Notes under the pieces: model-generated
Told to the model about the DNA's origin: nothing
Database searches by the model: none
Seen by the model: only the letters and a program-made list of their open reading frames with translations
Program-made: the position numbers and the translations under genes
Source of the DNA: Zhihengliuella sp. ISTPL4
GTDB lineage: Bacteria > Actinomycetota > Actinomycetes > Actinomycetales > Microbacteriaceae
DNA length: 64,000 nucleotides
Assembly: GCF_002848265.1 (NCBI RefSeq)
Contig: NZ_CP025422.1
Span: 1,518,727-1,582,726 of the forward strand
Reading direction: 5' to 3'
Shown: piece by piece, positions 17,867 to 27,630 of the stretch
Layout: each line of letters begins with the position of its first letter
How positions within the stretch are numbered: the first letter of the stretch is position 1

Positions 17867-20572
17867 GTGACCTCCGATTCCCCCGCTTTCTCCGAGCCGA
17901 CGCCCACCGAGGCCATCCGCGTGATCGGTCGTTTCGAAGCCGGTCGCGGCATCCCCGATGCCATGCGCTCCGACGTGCGGATGCTGGGCCAGCTCCTCGG
18001 CCAGGTGCTCCGCGAGGCCGGTGGCGACGACCTGTTCGAGGACGTCGAACGGCTGCGCCTCGCGACGATCCAGGCCTACGAGGACCACAGCTCCGACGCG
18101 TTCGAGCGCGCCGCGGCGATCGCCGAGTCCTTCACGATCGCCCGCGCCGATGAGGTCGCCCGTGCGTTCACCTGCTACTTCCATCTCGTCAACCTCGCCG
18201 AGGAGCACCAGCGCGTCCGCGTGCTCCGGGAGCGGGCGGGACAGGCCCCTTCGACAGGCTCACGCGCCCAGGCGACGGACACGGTCGCCGGAGCGTACGC
18301 ACGGCTGCGCGAGGAGGTCGGCGACGATGAGGCCCGCCGCCGGCTCGACGGCCTGCGCTTCCACCCTGTCTTCACCGCACACCCGACCGAGGCTCGTCGG
18401 CGTGCGGTCTCCTCGAGCATCCGCCGCCTGTCCGAGCTGCTCACCCAGCACGACGCGGCGAGCGCCGGCGGCTCCGAGGAGCACCGCGCCCGCCGCCGCA
18501 TGCTCGAAGAGATCGACACCCTGTGGCGCACGGCGCCGCTGCGCGCGCAGAAGCCCTCCCCGACCGACGAGGTACGGACGGTCATGGGCGTCTTCGACGA
18601 GACGCTGTTCACCACGGTCCCCCACGTCTACCGCCGGATCGACGACGCCCTCCGCGGCGAGGAGTCCGGCGCCAGCACCCCGGTCGTCCCGGCGTTCGTG
18701 CGGATCGGCTCCTGGGTCGGCGGTGACCGCGACGGCAACCCGTTCGTCACCGCCGCTGTGACCCGCGAGGCGTCGCAGATCGCCTCCGACCATGTGCTCC
18801 GCGGCCTCGAGCGGGCGCTCGACCGGATCGGCCGCACCCTCACGCTCGCCGCCGACGACACCCCGCCCAGCACCGAGGTCACCGCGCTCTGGGAGCGTTT
18901 CGCCGCCGCAGAACCGGCGGTCGCCGACGAGCTGGCGGCCCGCTCGCCCGACGAGCCGCACCGCCGTGTCGTCCTCGTCATGGCCCGCCGCGTGGCGGCC
19001 ACACGCCGCGGAGACGACGAGGGCTACGCGGGTCCGGAGGAACTGCTCGCAGAGCTCCGCGCGGTGCAGTCGTCCCTCGTCGCGGCCGGAGCCCGCCGCC
19101 ACGCCTTCGGGGGCGTGCAGCACCTGATCTGGCAGGTCGAGACCTACGGCTTCCACCTCACGGAACTCGAAGTGCGCCAGCACTCCCAGGTGCACGCGAA
19201 GGCCCTGGCCGAGTTGGAGGCCGGCGGGGCGATCAGCACGCAGACGGAGGAGGTGCTGGAGGTGTTCCGCGCGATCGCGGACATCCAGCGCGACCGGGGT
19301 CTCCGCGCCGCGGGCCGCTACGTCGTCTCCTTCACGCAGGCGGCCTCCGACCTCGCGAACGTGCACCGCCTCGCCCGCCACGCGCTCGGCGACGACGCCC
19401 CGGTGCTCGACGTCGTGCCGCTGTTCGAGACCTTCGCCGACCTCCAGGCCGCCCCGGAGATCCTCGCCGAGGCCGTCACCTTCCCCGAGTTCCGCGAGCG
19501 GATGGCCGCGACCGGCAACCGGCTGGAGGTCATGCTCGGCTACTCCGACTCCTCCAAGGACGTCGGGCCCGTCGCCGCGAACCTCGCGCTGTACACGGCG
19601 CAGGAGAAGATCGCCCGCTGGGCGCAGGAGTCCGGCATCGAACTGACCCTCTTCCACGGCCGCGGCGGTGCGCTCGGTCGCGGTGGCGGCCCTGCGAACT
19701 CGGCGATCCTCGCGCAGCCCCCGCACTCCGTCGACGGCCGGTTCAAGCTCACCGAGCAGGGCGAGGTCATCTTCGCGCGCTACGGCGAGCCCGCGATCGC
19801 GATGCGGCACATCGACCAGGTCGCCGCAGCGACGCTGCTCGCCTCGTCCCCCACGGTCGAGGAACGCACGAGCCGCGCGGCCGCCCGCTACGCCGACGTC
19901 GCCGCGACCATGGACGCCGCCTCCCGCGAACGCTTCTTCGCGCTCGTCAAGGCCGACGGCTTCGCCCCCTGGTTCGCGACCGTGACCCCGATGGAGGAGA
20001 TCGGTCTGCTCGCGCTCGGCTCGCGGCCGGCCCGCCGCGGCCTCTCGGTGGAGTCGCTGGAGGATCTCCGGGCGATCCCGTGGGTGTTCGCGTGGACGCA
20101 GGCCCGCATCAACCTCGCGGGCTGGTTCGGACTCGGCACCGCGCTCGAGGCCGTCGGCGACGAGGAGCTGCTCGCGGAGGCCTACCGGGAATGGCCGCTG
20201 CTGCGCACGATGGTCGACAACGTCGCGATGAGCCTCGCCAAGACCGACGAGCGCATCGCCCGGCAGTACCTCGCCCTCGGCGACCGCGACGATCTCGCCA
20301 CCCTGGTGCTCGACGAGCTCGCGCTCACCCGCCGCTGGGTCATCCGGCTCACCGGTGGCGAGGACCTGCTGAAGAACAAGCCGGTGCTGCAGCGGGCCGT
20401 GCAGCTGCGCAGCCCCTACGTCGACGCCCTCTCGCTCCTGCAGCTGCGAGCGCTGCGCGCGCTCCGCTCGGCGCCGGAGCAGCCGGAGGGCTCGGGGGCC
20501 GACGCCGAACAGCAGCGGCTGCTCCTCCTGTCCGTCAGCGGGGTCGCCGCCGGCCTGCAGAACACCGGGTGA
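17867..20572 (+). CDS. ppc: Phosphoenolpyruvate carboxylase
   Basis: A 901-residue anaplerotic enzyme, PEP + HCO3- to oxaloacetate. Visible signatures: FHPVFTAHPTEARRR (active-site His), GSWVGGDRDGNPFVT, LGYSDSSKDVG, the mobile loop FHGRGGALGRGGGP, and the C-terminal QNTG. GTG 17867 is chosen because the coding similarity begins there and TACTCT lies 6 nt before it; the frame is open far upstream, but that is a by-product of high G+C. Residues about 127-138 (APSTGSRAQATD) are a small insertion encoded by a dispersed 17-nt repeat (18246-18262). With pckG at 38.3 kb it sets PEP/oxaloacetate flux. Confidence 0.97.
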   Translation: MTSDSPAFSEPTPTEAIRVIGRFEAGRGIPDAMRSDVRMLGQLLGQVLREAGGDDLFEDVERLRLATIQAYEDHSSDAFERAAAIAESFTIARADEVARAFTCYFHLVNLAEEHQRVRVLRERAGQAPSTGSRAQATDTVAGAYARLREEVGDDEARRRLDGLRFHPVFTAHPTEARRRAVSSSIRRLSELLTQHDAASAGGSEEHRARRRMLEEIDTLWRTAPLRAQKPSPTDEVRTVMGVFDETLFTTVPHVYRRIDDALRGEESGASTPVVPAFVRIGSWVGGDRDGNPFVTAAVTREASQIASDHVLRGLERALDRIGRTLTLAADDTPPSTEVTALWERFAAAEPAVADELAARSPDEPHRRVVLVMARRVAATRRGDDEGYAGPEELLAELRAVQSSLVAAGARRHAFGGVQHLIWQVETYGFHLTELEVRQHSQVHAKALAELEAGGAISTQTEEVLEVFRAIADIQRDRGLRAAGRYVVSFTQAASDLANVHRLARHALGDDAPVLDVVPLFETFADLQAAPEILAEAVTFPEFRERMAATGNRLEVMLGYSDSSKDVGPVAANLALYTAQEKIARWAQESGIELTLFHGRGGALGRGGGPANSAILAQPPHSVDGRFKLTEQGEVIFARYGEPAIAMRHIDQVAAATLLASSPTVEERTSRAAARYADVAATMDAASRERFFALVKADGFAPWFATVTPMEEIGLLALGSRPARRGLSVESLEDLRAIPWVFAWTQARINLAGWFGLGTALEAVGDEELLAEAYREWPLLRTMVDNVAMSLAKTDERIARQYLALGDRDDLATLVLDELALTRRWVIRLTGGEDLLKNKPVLQRAVQLRSPYVDALSLLQLRALRALRSAPEQPEGSGADAEQQRLLLLSVSGVAAGLQNTG
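18246..18262 (+). repeat. Dispersed 17-nt repeat copy inside ppc
   Basis: CCCCTTCGACAGGCTCA, identical to 30289-30305 in ribE and sharing its first 14 nt with 13273-13286 in the VOC gene. It encodes PSTGS in frame. Confidence 0.85.
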
Positions 20573-20581
20573 CCCCGGCCG

Positions 20582-20600
20582 CTCCGCCGCGTGCGCGGAG
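20582..20600 (+). terminator. Weak hairpin after ppc
   Basis: CTCCGC, 7-nt loop, GCGGAG, 10 nt past the ppc stop, with no T-run. A possible but weak terminator. Confidence 0.3.
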
Positions 20601-20620
20601 GCCCTCGTCGCCGACGCTAG

Positions 20621-22074
<1,454 letters not shown>

Positions 22075-22075
<1 letters not shown>

Positions 22076-22144
22076 CCCGTTTCGAATCACCTGATTGGTC
22101 GTGAATCCGGCCGAGATGCGACCATTCGAGCGACTCGAACGGGT
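22075..22144. terminator. Long imperfect palindrome between gdhA and the convergent LbH gene
   Basis: ACCCGTTTCGAATCACCTGA on the left answers TCGAGCGACTCGAACGGGT on the right. The arms are about 30 nt with several mismatches, and the inner part includes TTGGTCG against CGACCA. It fills the whole gap between two converging genes, so a bidirectional terminator is the simplest reading. Confidence 0.6.
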
Positions 22145-22148
22145 GTGG

Positions 22149-22745
22149 TCAGACCTGGCGGTCGTCGGCGTGCCGCGCGAGGGAGCTGCCGTAGCGCTCC
22201 GTGAGCTGGACCATGAGGTCGGGGGTGTCCCGATCCACGCCGAAGACGTGTCCGGGGAAGTCGAGCTCGGGCTGTGCCGCCGCGATCTCCGCGTCCCGGT
22301 CGGGTGAGAGCAGCTGCACCGGATCGCCGACCGCGACCCACCCGATCGGCACCACCGTCCCCGACGGCAGCACGGCCCGACGATGCACGATGGCGTTGAC
22401 CCGCACCTCGCAGCGATCCCCGACGAGCGCCCCGTTGAAGACCCGGGCTCCGGACGCGAAGAACACCTCCTCGCCCACGGTCGCCCCGGCGATGCTCGCC
22501 AATGTTCCGACGAGGGTGTGCGCCCCGATGTGGACGGCGTTGGCCGCCGTCGCCCGGATCAGCGCGTTCTCCATCACGATGACGTGCGCCCCGAGGGTGA
22601 TGGGGCCGCCCTCCGCGGTGATGACGGCACCGTGCAGCACCTGGCAGCCCGGTCCGAGCTCCACATCGCCGGAGATGACGGCGGTGGGAGCGACGACGGC
22701 GGTGTCGTGGATGCGGGGGCGAGCCCCGAGGTGCTCGTACAACAT
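22149..22745 (-). CDS. Gamma-carbonic-anhydrase-like / hexapeptide-repeat (LbH) protein
   Basis: A 198-residue left-handed beta-helix protein. Repeated hexapeptides run from residue 15 to 125 (VVAPTAVISGDVELGPGCQVLHGAVI, in part: PTAVISGDVELGPGCQVLHG; then TLVGTLASIAGATVGEEVF). It resembles the YrdA/CaiE gamma-CA family, but the three zinc His of true gamma-CAs are not clearly present (one is in VNAIVHRRAV), so it may be a transferase-type or non-enzymatic trimer. ATG 22745 is preceded by TAGTCT at exactly 6 nt, a leaderless start. Confidence 0.75.
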   Translation of the reverse strand: MLYEHLGARPRIHDTAVVAPTAVISGDVELGPGCQVLHGAVITAEGGPITLGAHVIVMENALIRATAANAVHIGAHTLVGTLASIAGATVGEEVFFASGARVFNGALVGDRCEVRVNAIVHRRAVLPSGTVVPIGWVAVGDPVQLLSPDRDAEIAAAQPELDFPGHVFGVDRDTPDLMVQLTERYGSSLARHADDRQV

Positions 22746-22751
22746 GCGGCC

Positions 22752-22757
22752 AGACTA
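22752..22757 (-). promoter_or_regulatory. Leaderless -10 of the LbH gene
   Basis: TAGTCT on the minus strand, then GGCCGC, then ATG 22745. Confidence 0.6.
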
Positions 22758-22884
22758 GCCCTCGCCGTCCGTGCCCGGAGGCCTTCCGTGTGCACAGCTT
22801 CGGAGATGGCTGCCGACACGCAGCGCCCGGCCCTGGACCTCCGGCGTGTCGCCGTCTTGGTCCGAAGTCGTGCACGCGGACGCA

Positions 22885-22913
22885 TTGACGGCGGCGGGCC
22901 CGCGTCCTACCCT
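22885..22913 (+). promoter_or_regulatory. Complete sigma-70-type leaderless promoter
   Basis: -35 TTGACG (22885-22890), 17-nt spacer, -10 TACCCT (22908-22913), 6 nt, then ATG 22920. This is the best-formed of the leaderless promoters in the window. Confidence 0.75.
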
Positions 22914-22919
22914 CCGACC

Positions 22920-23297
22920 ATGACGATCACCCGATTGTTCCCCGTCCTGCGGACGACGGATCTGGACCGCCTCGTCGGCTTTTACCAGACGGCCTTCGCC
23001 GCGTCGGTCGTCTACCGCTACACCCACGACGGCCGCGAGGTATACGTCGCCCTTCGCGTCGGTGGAGGAACGCTCGGGATCGGATTCGAACCGCACATCT
23101 CGCGGGGCGACACGGTGGCGATCTGGCTCTACGCCGATGACGCCGACGCCGCGTACCGAGACGCCATGGACGCGGGTGCGTCCTCCGTCGCCCCGCCGGA
23201 CGATCTCCCCTGGGGCGAGCGCGTCGCACAGGTCCACGACCCCGACGGCAATCTGCTGTACCTCGCCACACCCGGCGACGAGGTGCCGGCCGCCTGA
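22920..23297 (+). CDS. VOC-family (glyoxalase-like) protein
   Basis: A 125-residue single-domain VOC protein: FPVLRTTDLDRLVGFYQTAF at the start and AQVHDPDGNLLYLATP at the end, with DGREVYVALRVGGGTLGIGF between. It differs from the VOC protein at 13260, which has the PhnB-like pattern. Function unknown; glyoxalase, antibiotic-binding and dioxygenase members share the fold. ATG 22920 follows a textbook promoter with no leader. It converges on the end of mfd with a 9-nt gap. Confidence 0.85.
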   Translation: MTITRLFPVLRTTDLDRLVGFYQTAFAASVVYRYTHDGREVYVALRVGGGTLGIGFEPHISRGDTVAIWLYADDADAAYRDAMDAGASSVAPPDDLPWGERVAQVHDPDGNLLYLATPGDEVPAA

Positions 23298-23306
23298 CCG
23301 GCCAGG

Positions 23307-26300
23307 CTACTCGGGCTTGGCGGGCTCGGGGAAGATGGCGGTGAACAGCTGGTCGACCCAGGCGAGCAGTTCCGCGTCGGGCAGCGGCTCCACGCCCACG
23401 CCGACCGCCGCAGGCACCGTGGGCATCGGCACGACGAGGGCTTCCCCGCCGGAGACGAGCTTCGCCTTCGGATACAGCCGCTGCAGCCGGACCTTGATGG
23501 AGTCTTCGAGGCGGGCGGGCGCGAGGCGCAGATTGGAGCCCATGGCCACGACGTCGGTGAGCCCGGCCCTGGCCGCCCGGCGCCGCAGCCGTGCGATGGA
23601 CACGAGTCCGGTGACCTCGTCCGGAGGCGTGCCGTACCGGTCGACGAGCTCCTCCACCACGAGGTCGATGGCGTCGTCCTTCGCGGTCGCGGCCGAGGCG
23701 GCGGAGAGCTTCTGGTACGCCTCGAGCCGCAGGCGCTCGCTGTCGATGTAGTCCTCGGGGATGCGGGCGTCGAGCGGCAGCTCGAGCCGGAGCTCCTGCC
23801 CGGTCTCGACCTCCTCGCCGCGGAAGGTCGCGACGGCCTCGCCGATCATGCGCAGGTAGAGGTCGAAGCCGACACCCGCGATGTGTCCGGCCTGCTCGGC
23901 GCCGAGGAGGTTGCCCGCCCCGCGCAGCTCGAGGTCCTTGAGGGCGACCTGCATACCGGAGCCGAGGTCGTTGTTGACCGCGATGGTCTGCAGCCGGTCG
24001 GCCGCGGTCTCGCTCAGCGGCTTCATGTCGTCGTAGAGGAAGTACGCGTAGGCGCGCTCCCGGCCTCGGCCCACGCGTCCGCGGAGCTGGTGGAGCTGAC
24101 TCAGACCGTACTTGTCGGCGCGGTCGATGATGATCGTGTTCGCGTTGGAGATGTCGAGGCCGGTCTCGATGATCGTGGTCGAGACCAGGACGTCGAATTT
24201 GCGCTCCCAGAAGTCGTCGACGACCTGCTCCAGCGCGTGCTCCCCCATCTGGCCGTGTGCGACGGCGATCCGCGCCTCGGGGACCAGCTCGGCGAGCTCC
24301 GCCGCGACGCGCTGGATCGACTGCACGCGGTTGTGCACGAAGAAGACCTGGCCCTCGCGAAGGATCTCGCGGCGGATGGCGGCGGCGATCTGCTTGTCGC
24401 TGCGGGGGCCGACGAACGAGAGGATCGGGTGCCGATCCTCCGGCGGCGTGGCGAGCGTCGACATCTCGCGGATGCCGGTGACGGCCATCTCCAGCGTGCG
24501 CGGGATCGGGGTGGCGCTCATGGCGAGGATGTCGACGTTGGTCTTCATCTTCTTCAGCGCATCCTTGTGCTCGACGCCGAAGCGCTGCTCCTCGTCGATG
24601 ATCATGAGGCCGAGATCCTTGAACAGCACCTGCTCCGTGAGGATGCGGTGCGTGCCGATCACCATGTCCACCGAGCCGTCGAGCAGGCCCTGCAGCGTGA
24701 GCCGCGCCTCCTTGTCGGTCTGGAACCGCGACAGCGGCCGCACCTTGACCGGGAACCCGGCGAAGCGCTCCGTGAACGTCTCGAGGTGCTGCTTCACGAG
24801 CAGGGTGGTCGGGACGAGCATCGCCACCTGCTTGCCGTCCTGGATGGCCTTGAACGCCGCGCGGACCGCGACCTCGGTCTTGCCGAAGCCGACGTCGCCC
24901 GAGAGCAGCCGGTCCATCGGGATCGGCCGCTCCATGTCGGCCTTGATCTCGTCGATGGTCTGCAGCTGGTCCTGGGTCTCCGCGAACGGGAACGCCTCCT
25001 CCAGCTCGCGCTGCCAGGGGGTGTCCGGGCCGAAGGCATAGCCCTTGGCGCTCATCCGGGCGGAGTAGAGCTTGACGAGCTCGACGGCGATGTCGCGCAC
25101 CGCCTTGCGCGCTTTGCCCTTGGCCTGCGCCCAGTCGCTGCCGCCCATCTTGGACAGGGTCGGGGCCTCGCCGCCGACGTACTTCGACAGGAGGTCGAGC
25201 TGGTCGGTGGGCACGAACAGCTTGTCGCCGGGGTAGCCGCGCTTGGACGGCGCGTACTCCAGCACGAGGTAGTCGCGGACCGACTTCGCAGCGTTGCGGC
25301 CGCCGGTGGAGACCTCGCGCTGGGTCATCTCGACGAACCGGCCGATACCGTGCGTCGCATGCACGACGAAGTCGCCCTGCTTGAGCTGCAGCGGGTCGAC
25401 GACGTTCTTCCGTCGAGACGCGAGCTTCTTGACGACGCGCTGGTCGCCGCCGATCGTGCGGCCGTAGAACTCGTTGTCGGTGAGGACGGCGAGCTTCGCC
25501 TCCGGCACCTGGAAGCCGGCCTCGACACCGCCCACCGTGAGGGTCGCGACCCCCGGGTCCGGCGCGTCTGCGATGGTCTCGACGACCCGGGCCGCGATGC
25601 CACGGTCCGAGAGCACGTCCCGGGCGCGGTCGACGAGGCCGTGTCCGGTCGCGAGAACGACCACCCGCCAGCCGTCGGCGACCTTCGCGTCGACGAAGGC
25701 GATGGCGCCGTCGACGTTGCCGTGGAAGGACGGGATGACGGTGGCCGCCTCGACGCTCTCCGCGGTCGCGTCGCCGATCCCGAACGGGCTCAGCCGCCAC
25801 CACACGCCGCCGCGGTCGCGGACGACCTCGCGCAGGTCGGCGATGGTGAGGAAGTCCCCGGCGCCGAGGTCGATGGGGGCAGAGGCCCCGGAGGTCGCCG
25901 CGCTCCAGGCGGCGTCGAGGAACTCGCGGTTCGTCTCGCCGAGGGTGAGGGCGCGGGCGGTCGAGCGCTCTGGATCGATCACGGCGGTCGCGCTGCCCTC
26001 GGGCAGGTACTCGACGAGGGACTTGAGGGGGCCGGCGACTGCGGGCAGCAGCGACTCCATGCCCTCGACCGGGATGCCCTCGGCCATCTTCTCGAGCATG
26101 CCGCTGATGGCGGGGAAGCCGCCGATGAGCGCTCGGGCCCGCTCCCGTACCTCGGCCGTCAGCAGGAGCTCGCGGCTGGGCGGGAGGTCGACGCGCGGCA
26201 CGTCGCCGGGGAGCGAGCGCTGGTCCGCCACCGAGAACGCCCGGATCTGGTCGATCTCGTCGCCGAAGAACTCCACGCGGTACGGGTGTTCGGACGTGGG

Positions 26301-26873
26301 GGGAAAGACGTCGAGGATGCCGCCGCGGACGGCGAACTCACCCCGCCGCGACACCATGTCGACGCGGGAGTAGGCCCGTTCCACGAGCTGCTCGGCGACG
26401 TGGTCGAGCTCGTTGCCGCGGCTGCCTACCGTCAGCTCCAGCGGCACGATGTCGCCCAGGTTCCCGGCGATGGGCTGCAGCGCGGCGCGCACGGAGGCCA
26501 CGACCACGAGGGGGCGCTCCCCTGACCATTCGGCGATGCGGCGCAGGGTCTGCAGTCGCAGGCCGACCGTGTCGGGGCTGGGGCTGAGGCGCTCGTGCGG
26601 CAGCGTCTCCCAGGCGGGGAAGGTGAGAACCTCGGCATCGGGGACGTACGTCTCCAGGGCCTGCGCCACCGACTCCGCGCGGCGTCCCGTGGGCACCACG
26701 GCCAGCAGCGCCGCCGGGTGGCCGGCCGCCGCGCGCTTGGCGAGCAGACCGGCGAGCACGGGCGCGTCGAGCCCGTCGACCAGGCCGAGGTCGGCGTCGG
26801 TGTGCGCCCAGGCGAGAGCGTCACGATACAGAGACGCCTCTTCCAAGGCGCGCAGAATCCCCGGAACAGTCAC
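23307..26873 (-). CDS. mfd: Transcription-repair coupling factor
   Basis: A 1188-residue translocase that displaces stalled RNA polymerase and recruits UvrA. Domain order: UvrB-like N-terminal domains (1 to about 420), the CarD-like RNA-polymerase-interacting domain (LKQGDFVVHATHGIGRFVEM near 500), the superfamily 2 motor with Walker A GDVGFGKTEVAVRAAFKA near 650 and DEEQRFGVEHKDAL near 760, LRGRVGRGRERAYAY near 910, and the TRCF C-terminal domain (DRYGTPPDEV near 1060). Start GTG 26873 has TAGGCT exactly 6 nt upstream, so its mRNA is probably leaderless. A huge open frame on the opposite strand is a composition artefact. Confidence 0.98.
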   Translation of the reverse strand: MTVPGILRALEEASLYRDALAWAHTDADLGLVDGLDAPVLAGLLAKRAAAGHPAALLAVVPTGRRAESVAQALETYVPDAEVLTFPAWETLPHERLSPSPDTVGLRLQTLRRIAEWSGERPLVVVASVRAALQPIAGNLGDIVPLELTVGSRGNELDHVAEQLVERAYSRVDMVSRRGEFAVRGGILDVFPPTSEHPYRVEFFGDEIDQIRAFSVADQRSLPGDVPRVDLPPSRELLLTAEVRERARALIGGFPAISGMLEKMAEGIPVEGMESLLPAVAGPLKSLVEYLPEGSATAVIDPERSTARALTLGETNREFLDAAWSAATSGASAPIDLGAGDFLTIADLREVVRDRGGVWWRLSPFGIGDATAESVEAATVIPSFHGNVDGAIAFVDAKVADGWRVVVLATGHGLVDRARDVLSDRGIAARVVETIADAPDPGVATLTVGGVEAGFQVPEAKLAVLTDNEFYGRTIGGDQRVVKKLASRRKNVVDPLQLKQGDFVVHATHGIGRFVEMTQREVSTGGRNAAKSVRDYLVLEYAPSKRGYPGDKLFVPTDQLDLLSKYVGGEAPTLSKMGGSDWAQAKGKARKAVRDIAVELVKLYSARMSAKGYAFGPDTPWQRELEEAFPFAETQDQLQTIDEIKADMERPIPMDRLLSGDVGFGKTEVAVRAAFKAIQDGKQVAMLVPTTLLVKQHLETFTERFAGFPVKVRPLSRFQTDKEARLTLQGLLDGSVDMVIGTHRILTEQVLFKDLGLMIIDEEQRFGVEHKDALKKMKTNVDILAMSATPIPRTLEMAVTGIREMSTLATPPEDRHPILSFVGPRSDKQIAAAIRREILREGQVFFVHNRVQSIQRVAAELAELVPEARIAVAHGQMGEHALEQVVDDFWERKFDVLVSTTIIETGLDISNANTIIIDRADKYGLSQLHQLRGRVGRGRERAYAYFLYDDMKPLSETAADRLQTIAVNNDLGSGMQVALKDLELRGAGNLLGAEQAGHIAGVGFDLYLRMIGEAVATFRGEEVETGQELRLELPLDARIPEDYIDSERLRLEAYQKLSAASAATAKDDAIDLVVEELVDRYGTPPDEVTGLVSIARLRRRAARAGLTDVVAMGSNLRLAPARLEDSIKVRLQRLYPKAKLVSGGEALVVPMPTVPAAVGVGVEPLPDAELLAWVDQLFTAIFPEPAKPE

Positions 26874-26879
26874 CGGACA

Positions 26880-26885
26880 AGCCTA
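26880..26885 (-). promoter_or_regulatory. Leaderless -10 of mfd
   Basis: TAGGCT on the minus strand, then TGTCCG, then GTG 26873. Confidence 0.6.
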
Positions 26886-26921
26886 ATCGCGCCCACGGAC
26901 GCTGCGGTCGGCTTCCCTGCA

Positions 26922-26997
26922 TCCCACCCCTTTCCGTGCCTCCCACCCCGTTACGGACGCGCGGAAGGGGCCGGGGCGAACCGAAGGGGCCGGGTCG
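26922..26997. repeat. Four-word intergenic palindrome, copy A (arm-mismatched)
   Basis: Left half: two words of the form CCCACCCCnTTnCG (CCCACCCCTTTCCG, CCCACCCCGTTACG). Right half: two inverted words of the form GGAAGGGGCCGGG and GAAGGGGCCGGG. The words match those of copies B (41755-41833) and C (42901-42979), but here the left uses only the ACCCC variant and the right only the GGCCCC variant, so pairing is imperfect. It lies between the leaderless promoters of mfd and the GNAT gene. Confidence 0.7.
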
Positions 26998-27004
26998 AGC
27001 GTCC

Positions 27005-27010
27005 TAGGCT
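27005..27010 (+). promoter_or_regulatory. Leaderless -10 of the GNAT gene
   Basis: TAGGCT, then GGAGGG, then ATG 27017. The GGAGGG touches the ATG and is unlikely to act as a ribosome site. Confidence 0.6.
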
Positions 27011-27016
27011 GGAGGG

Positions 27017-27580
27017 ATGCTTCCGGTCGCCCTCACCACCGCACGACTCGTCCTCCGCGCCCCGACGGAGGACGACGTCGACGCGATCACCGAGGCGTGC
27101 CAGGACCCGGAGATCGCGCGGTGGACGACGGTGCCCTCCCCCTACTTCCGCCAGGACGCGGAGGACTTCGTCGCCCTCGTGGAGCAGTGGTGGGAGGACG
27201 GCTCGCAGACCGTCTGGGGTGTCTACGCCGACGACGTCCTCGTGGGCATGGTCGGACTGCACCACATCGTCGAGCACGCGGCCGGCGGTCACGCCGAGCT
27301 CGGCTACTGGGTCGTCGCGGACGCCCGCGGCCGTGGCTACCTCGTCGAGGCCGCGCGCGCCGCGCTCGCCTGGGGATTCACGGAGCTCGGCCTCGCCCGC
27401 ATCCGCTGGCAGGCCGTCGTGGGCAACGTCCCGTCCGCCCGCGCCGCCCGTGCCCTCGGCTTCCGGTTCGAGGGCACCATGCGCCAGGGGCTCACCAGCC
27501 AGCGCGGACGCGAGGACGGCTGGGGCGCCGCCCTGCTGCGCGACGACGACCGGACCCCGGTGGAGTGGCCGGTGCTCTGA
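27017..27580 (+). CDS. GNAT-family N-acetyltransferase (RimJ/RimL type)
   Basis: A 187-residue acetyltransferase. TARLVLRAPTEDDVDAITEA opens the domain as in RimJ-like enzymes; AELGYWVVADARGRGYLVEAARAAL (in part: DARGRGYLVEAARA) is the acetyl-CoA-binding motif A, and NVPSARAARALGFRFEGTMR is motif B with the late Gly-Phe. The acceptor could be a protein N-terminus, an amino acid or an antibiotic. The gene is divergent from mfd and leads, on the plus strand, to the Fpg-like glycosylase. Confidence 0.88.
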   Translation: MLPVALTTARLVLRAPTEDDVDAITEACQDPEIARWTTVPSPYFRQDAEDFVALVEQWWEDGSQTVWGVYADDVLVGMVGLHHIVEHAAGGHAELGYWVVADARGRGYLVEAARAALAWGFTELGLARIRWQAVVGNVPSARAARALGFRFEGTMRQGLTSQRGREDGWGAALLRDDDRTPVEWPVL

Positions 27581-27630
27581 CCGCACGTCCCACGCGTGAC
27601 AGCGTCGGACCCCGGTGACAGGATGGCTGC

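Noticed and set aside
22149..22745. Calling the LbH protein an active carbonic anhydrase
   Set aside because: The three zinc-ligand histidines are not clearly in place by eye.
23883..26525. An 880-codon open frame opposite mfd, and similar long open frames opposite gapB, pckG, ppc and in 7913-10576
   Set aside because: High G+C removes stop codons from the other frames. Their products are Arg/Gly/Ala/His-rich without any motif, and the real genes on the other strand are unmistakable.
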